In this document: positions 63,901-64,000 of the stretch, piece by piece
Position numbering within the stretch: the first letter of the stretch is position 1
Layout: the number at the start of each line of letters is the position of its first letter
Assembly (NCBI RefSeq): GCF_024707525.1
Contig: NZ_CP062231.1
Span: 2,170,001-2,234,000 of the forward strand
DNA length: 64,000 nucleotides
Reading direction: 5' to 3'
Source of the DNA: Rhizobium sp. TH2
GTDB taxonomy: Bacteria > Pseudomonadota > Alphaproteobacteria > Rhizobiales > Rhizobiaceae
The notes under the pieces: model-generated
Told to the model about the DNA's origin: nothing
Database searches by the model: none
The model's input: only the letters and a program-made list of their open reading frames with translations
Translations under genes and position numbers: made by a program

Positions 63901-64000
63901 TACCACCGCGCACCGCGAATTCGCCGACCTCGCGCACCGTCGGCGTGCGATCGAAACCGTTGCGCTCAAGCTGGGCGGCAATGTCTTCCATGCGGATTTG
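60914..64000 (-). CDS. mfd: Transcription-repair coupling factor, 5' part beyond the window
   Basis: 1029 residues are visible; the frame runs off the window, so about 130 N-terminal residues of the usual ~1165 are missing. Mfd displaces RNA polymerase stalled at lesions and recruits UvrA. Visible parts are the UvrB-like module, the RNA-polymerase-interacting CarD-like domain (SIVVHAEHGIGRFMGLTTIQ) and the RecG-like translocase with Walker A GDVGFGKTE. The DEEQ box (LLIIDEEQHFGVKHKERLK) and the TRG motif lead to the C-terminal domain. The gene ends at 60914, overlapping the FrnE-like gene. Confidence 0.97.
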   Translation of the reverse strand, partial: QIRMEDIAAQLERNGFDRTPTVREVGEFAVRGGILDVFMPDSEQPMRLDFFGDTLETIRYFDPATQRTTGTAKALAVNPMSEVSLNPDMISRFRKNYLTMFGAATRDDALYQAISEGRRFAGMEHWLPLYYDHLDTLFDYLEGFRLVTDNTLQESVNERFTLIGDYYQARQDSARQKGSMQAAPYKPVPPDQLYLSGEQVMLSLREHGAIRLTAFNEPDGDARKVVNIDARPGMHWAKNVENQSEERVNVFSAAVRHIADHRAKGDKVVISGWSEGSLDRLLQVLAEHGLEKVVPVASLTEVQKLKAGEAGSAILSLESGFETGKLVVIGEQDILGDRLVRRSKRRKRAADFISEATSLEAGSIVVHAEHGIGRFMGLTTIQAVGAPHECLELQYAGGDKLFLPVENIELLSRYGSEATEAQLDKLGGVAWQARKAKLKKQLLAMADGLIKIAAARTMRHAPVLAAPEGLYDEFAARFPYDETDDQANAIDAVKDDLAAGKPMDRLICGDVGFGKTEVALRATFIAAMNGGQVAVVVPTTLLARQHYKTFTERLRGFPIKVRQASRLVGAKELNETKKAAADGKVDVVVGTHALLGAGVKFANLGLLIIDEEQHFGVKHKERLKELKSDVHVLTLSATPIPRTLQLALTGVRELSLITTPPVDRMAVRTFISPFDPLVIRETLMREHYRGGQSFYVCPRIADLDEIHIFLKQSVPELKIAVAHGQMPPGELDDIMNAFYDGQYDVLLSTTIVESGLDVPTANTLIVHRADMFGLAQLYQIRGRVGRSKVRAFALFTLPVNRLLTSTADKRLKVLQSLDSLGAGFQLASHDLDLRGAGNLLGEEQSGHIKEVGFELYQQMLEEAVMEIKGDEQISDSGWSPQIQVGAAVMIPEHYVPDLNLRMSLYRRLGELKELQEIDGFGAELIDRFGPMPVEVESLLKVVYIKSLCRTANVEKLEAGPKGIVMQFRGREFPNPAGLVDYISRQGTLAKIRPDHSVFLARDLAGPEKRLTAAAQVMTQMAGIATRAA

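Overview
The window is a chromosomal segment of an alphaproteobacterium of the order Hyphomicrobiales (Rhizobiales), most like Rhizobiaceae or Phyllobacteriaceae. The evidence is the high-GC coding bias, the rhizobial gene orders (dac-tmk-holB-metG-tatD; glnB-glnA beside nnrD; uvrA/ssb/gyrA; coaD-ppi-ppi-queA-tgt), a family invasion-associated protein (IalB-like), and a GAAC-N7-GAAC alphaproteobacterial SOS box. I see no insertion sequence, prophage, CRISPR array or rRNA. There is one tRNA gene, tRNA-Ser(UGA).

Layout. 1-3.2 kb: start of a LysR regulator, a glutathione transferase, a PNPOx-fold flavoprotein, an EamA permease and two tiny overlapping genes. 4.0-14.3 kb: a nine-gene cluster with a Tat-exported sulfatase, MoxR ATPase, DUF58 protein, DUF4381 protein, two VWA membrane proteins (one with TPRs), a BatD-like protein, a formylglycine-generating enzyme and an exported HAD phosphatase. 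14.3-20.2 kb: a decaying gene, tRNA-Ser, RlpA, a DacA-family protein that lacks two of the three catalytic motifs, Tmk, HolB and a TauE/SafE permease. 20.4-25.4 kb: MetG, TatD, a metallo-beta-lactamase-fold hydrolase, PurC and HspQ. 25.6-31.1 kb: a membrane coiled-coil protein, a TAXI binding protein, small enzymes, and an ECF42-type sigma factor with two DGPF (YCII-like) proteins behind what looks like its own promoter. 31.2-43.1 kb: GlnA, GlnB (sigma-54-type promoter), NnrD, UvrA, Ssb, RNase H, MarC and GyrA. 43.2-50 kb: a guanidinium-exporter-type SMR gene with a promoter and a guanidine-II (mini-ykkC) riboswitch, a GT41/SPINDLY-like protein, and a four-gene membrane/FAD-oxidase operon. That operon is bracketed by two paralogous 44-45 aa membrane-protein genes. 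50-64 kb: CoaD, two cyclophilins, QueA, Tgt, Gfa, a DHFR-like protein, IlvA, a DUF2161 protein, an IalB-like protein, a peptide-type ABC binding protein, a FrnE-like DsbA protein and Mfd, which is cut by the window end.

Three things stand out. First, the two short membrane-protein units at 45.7-46.1 and 49.5-49.9 kb share a 37-bp operator of four TGAAC-like half-sites, a leader, the protein and a terminator, so a whole regulated unit seems to have been duplicated. The first half of the operator fits the SOS consensus. Second, the sulfatase cluster combines formylglycine maturation with a Mxa/Bat-like MoxR-VWA machine. I infer a dedicated cofactor- or calcium-loading and assembly route for an exported sulfatase. 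Third, several regulatory circuits can be read directly: the guanidine-II riboswitch, the ECF42 promoter, the uvrA/ssb SOS box and the glnBA sigma-54 site.
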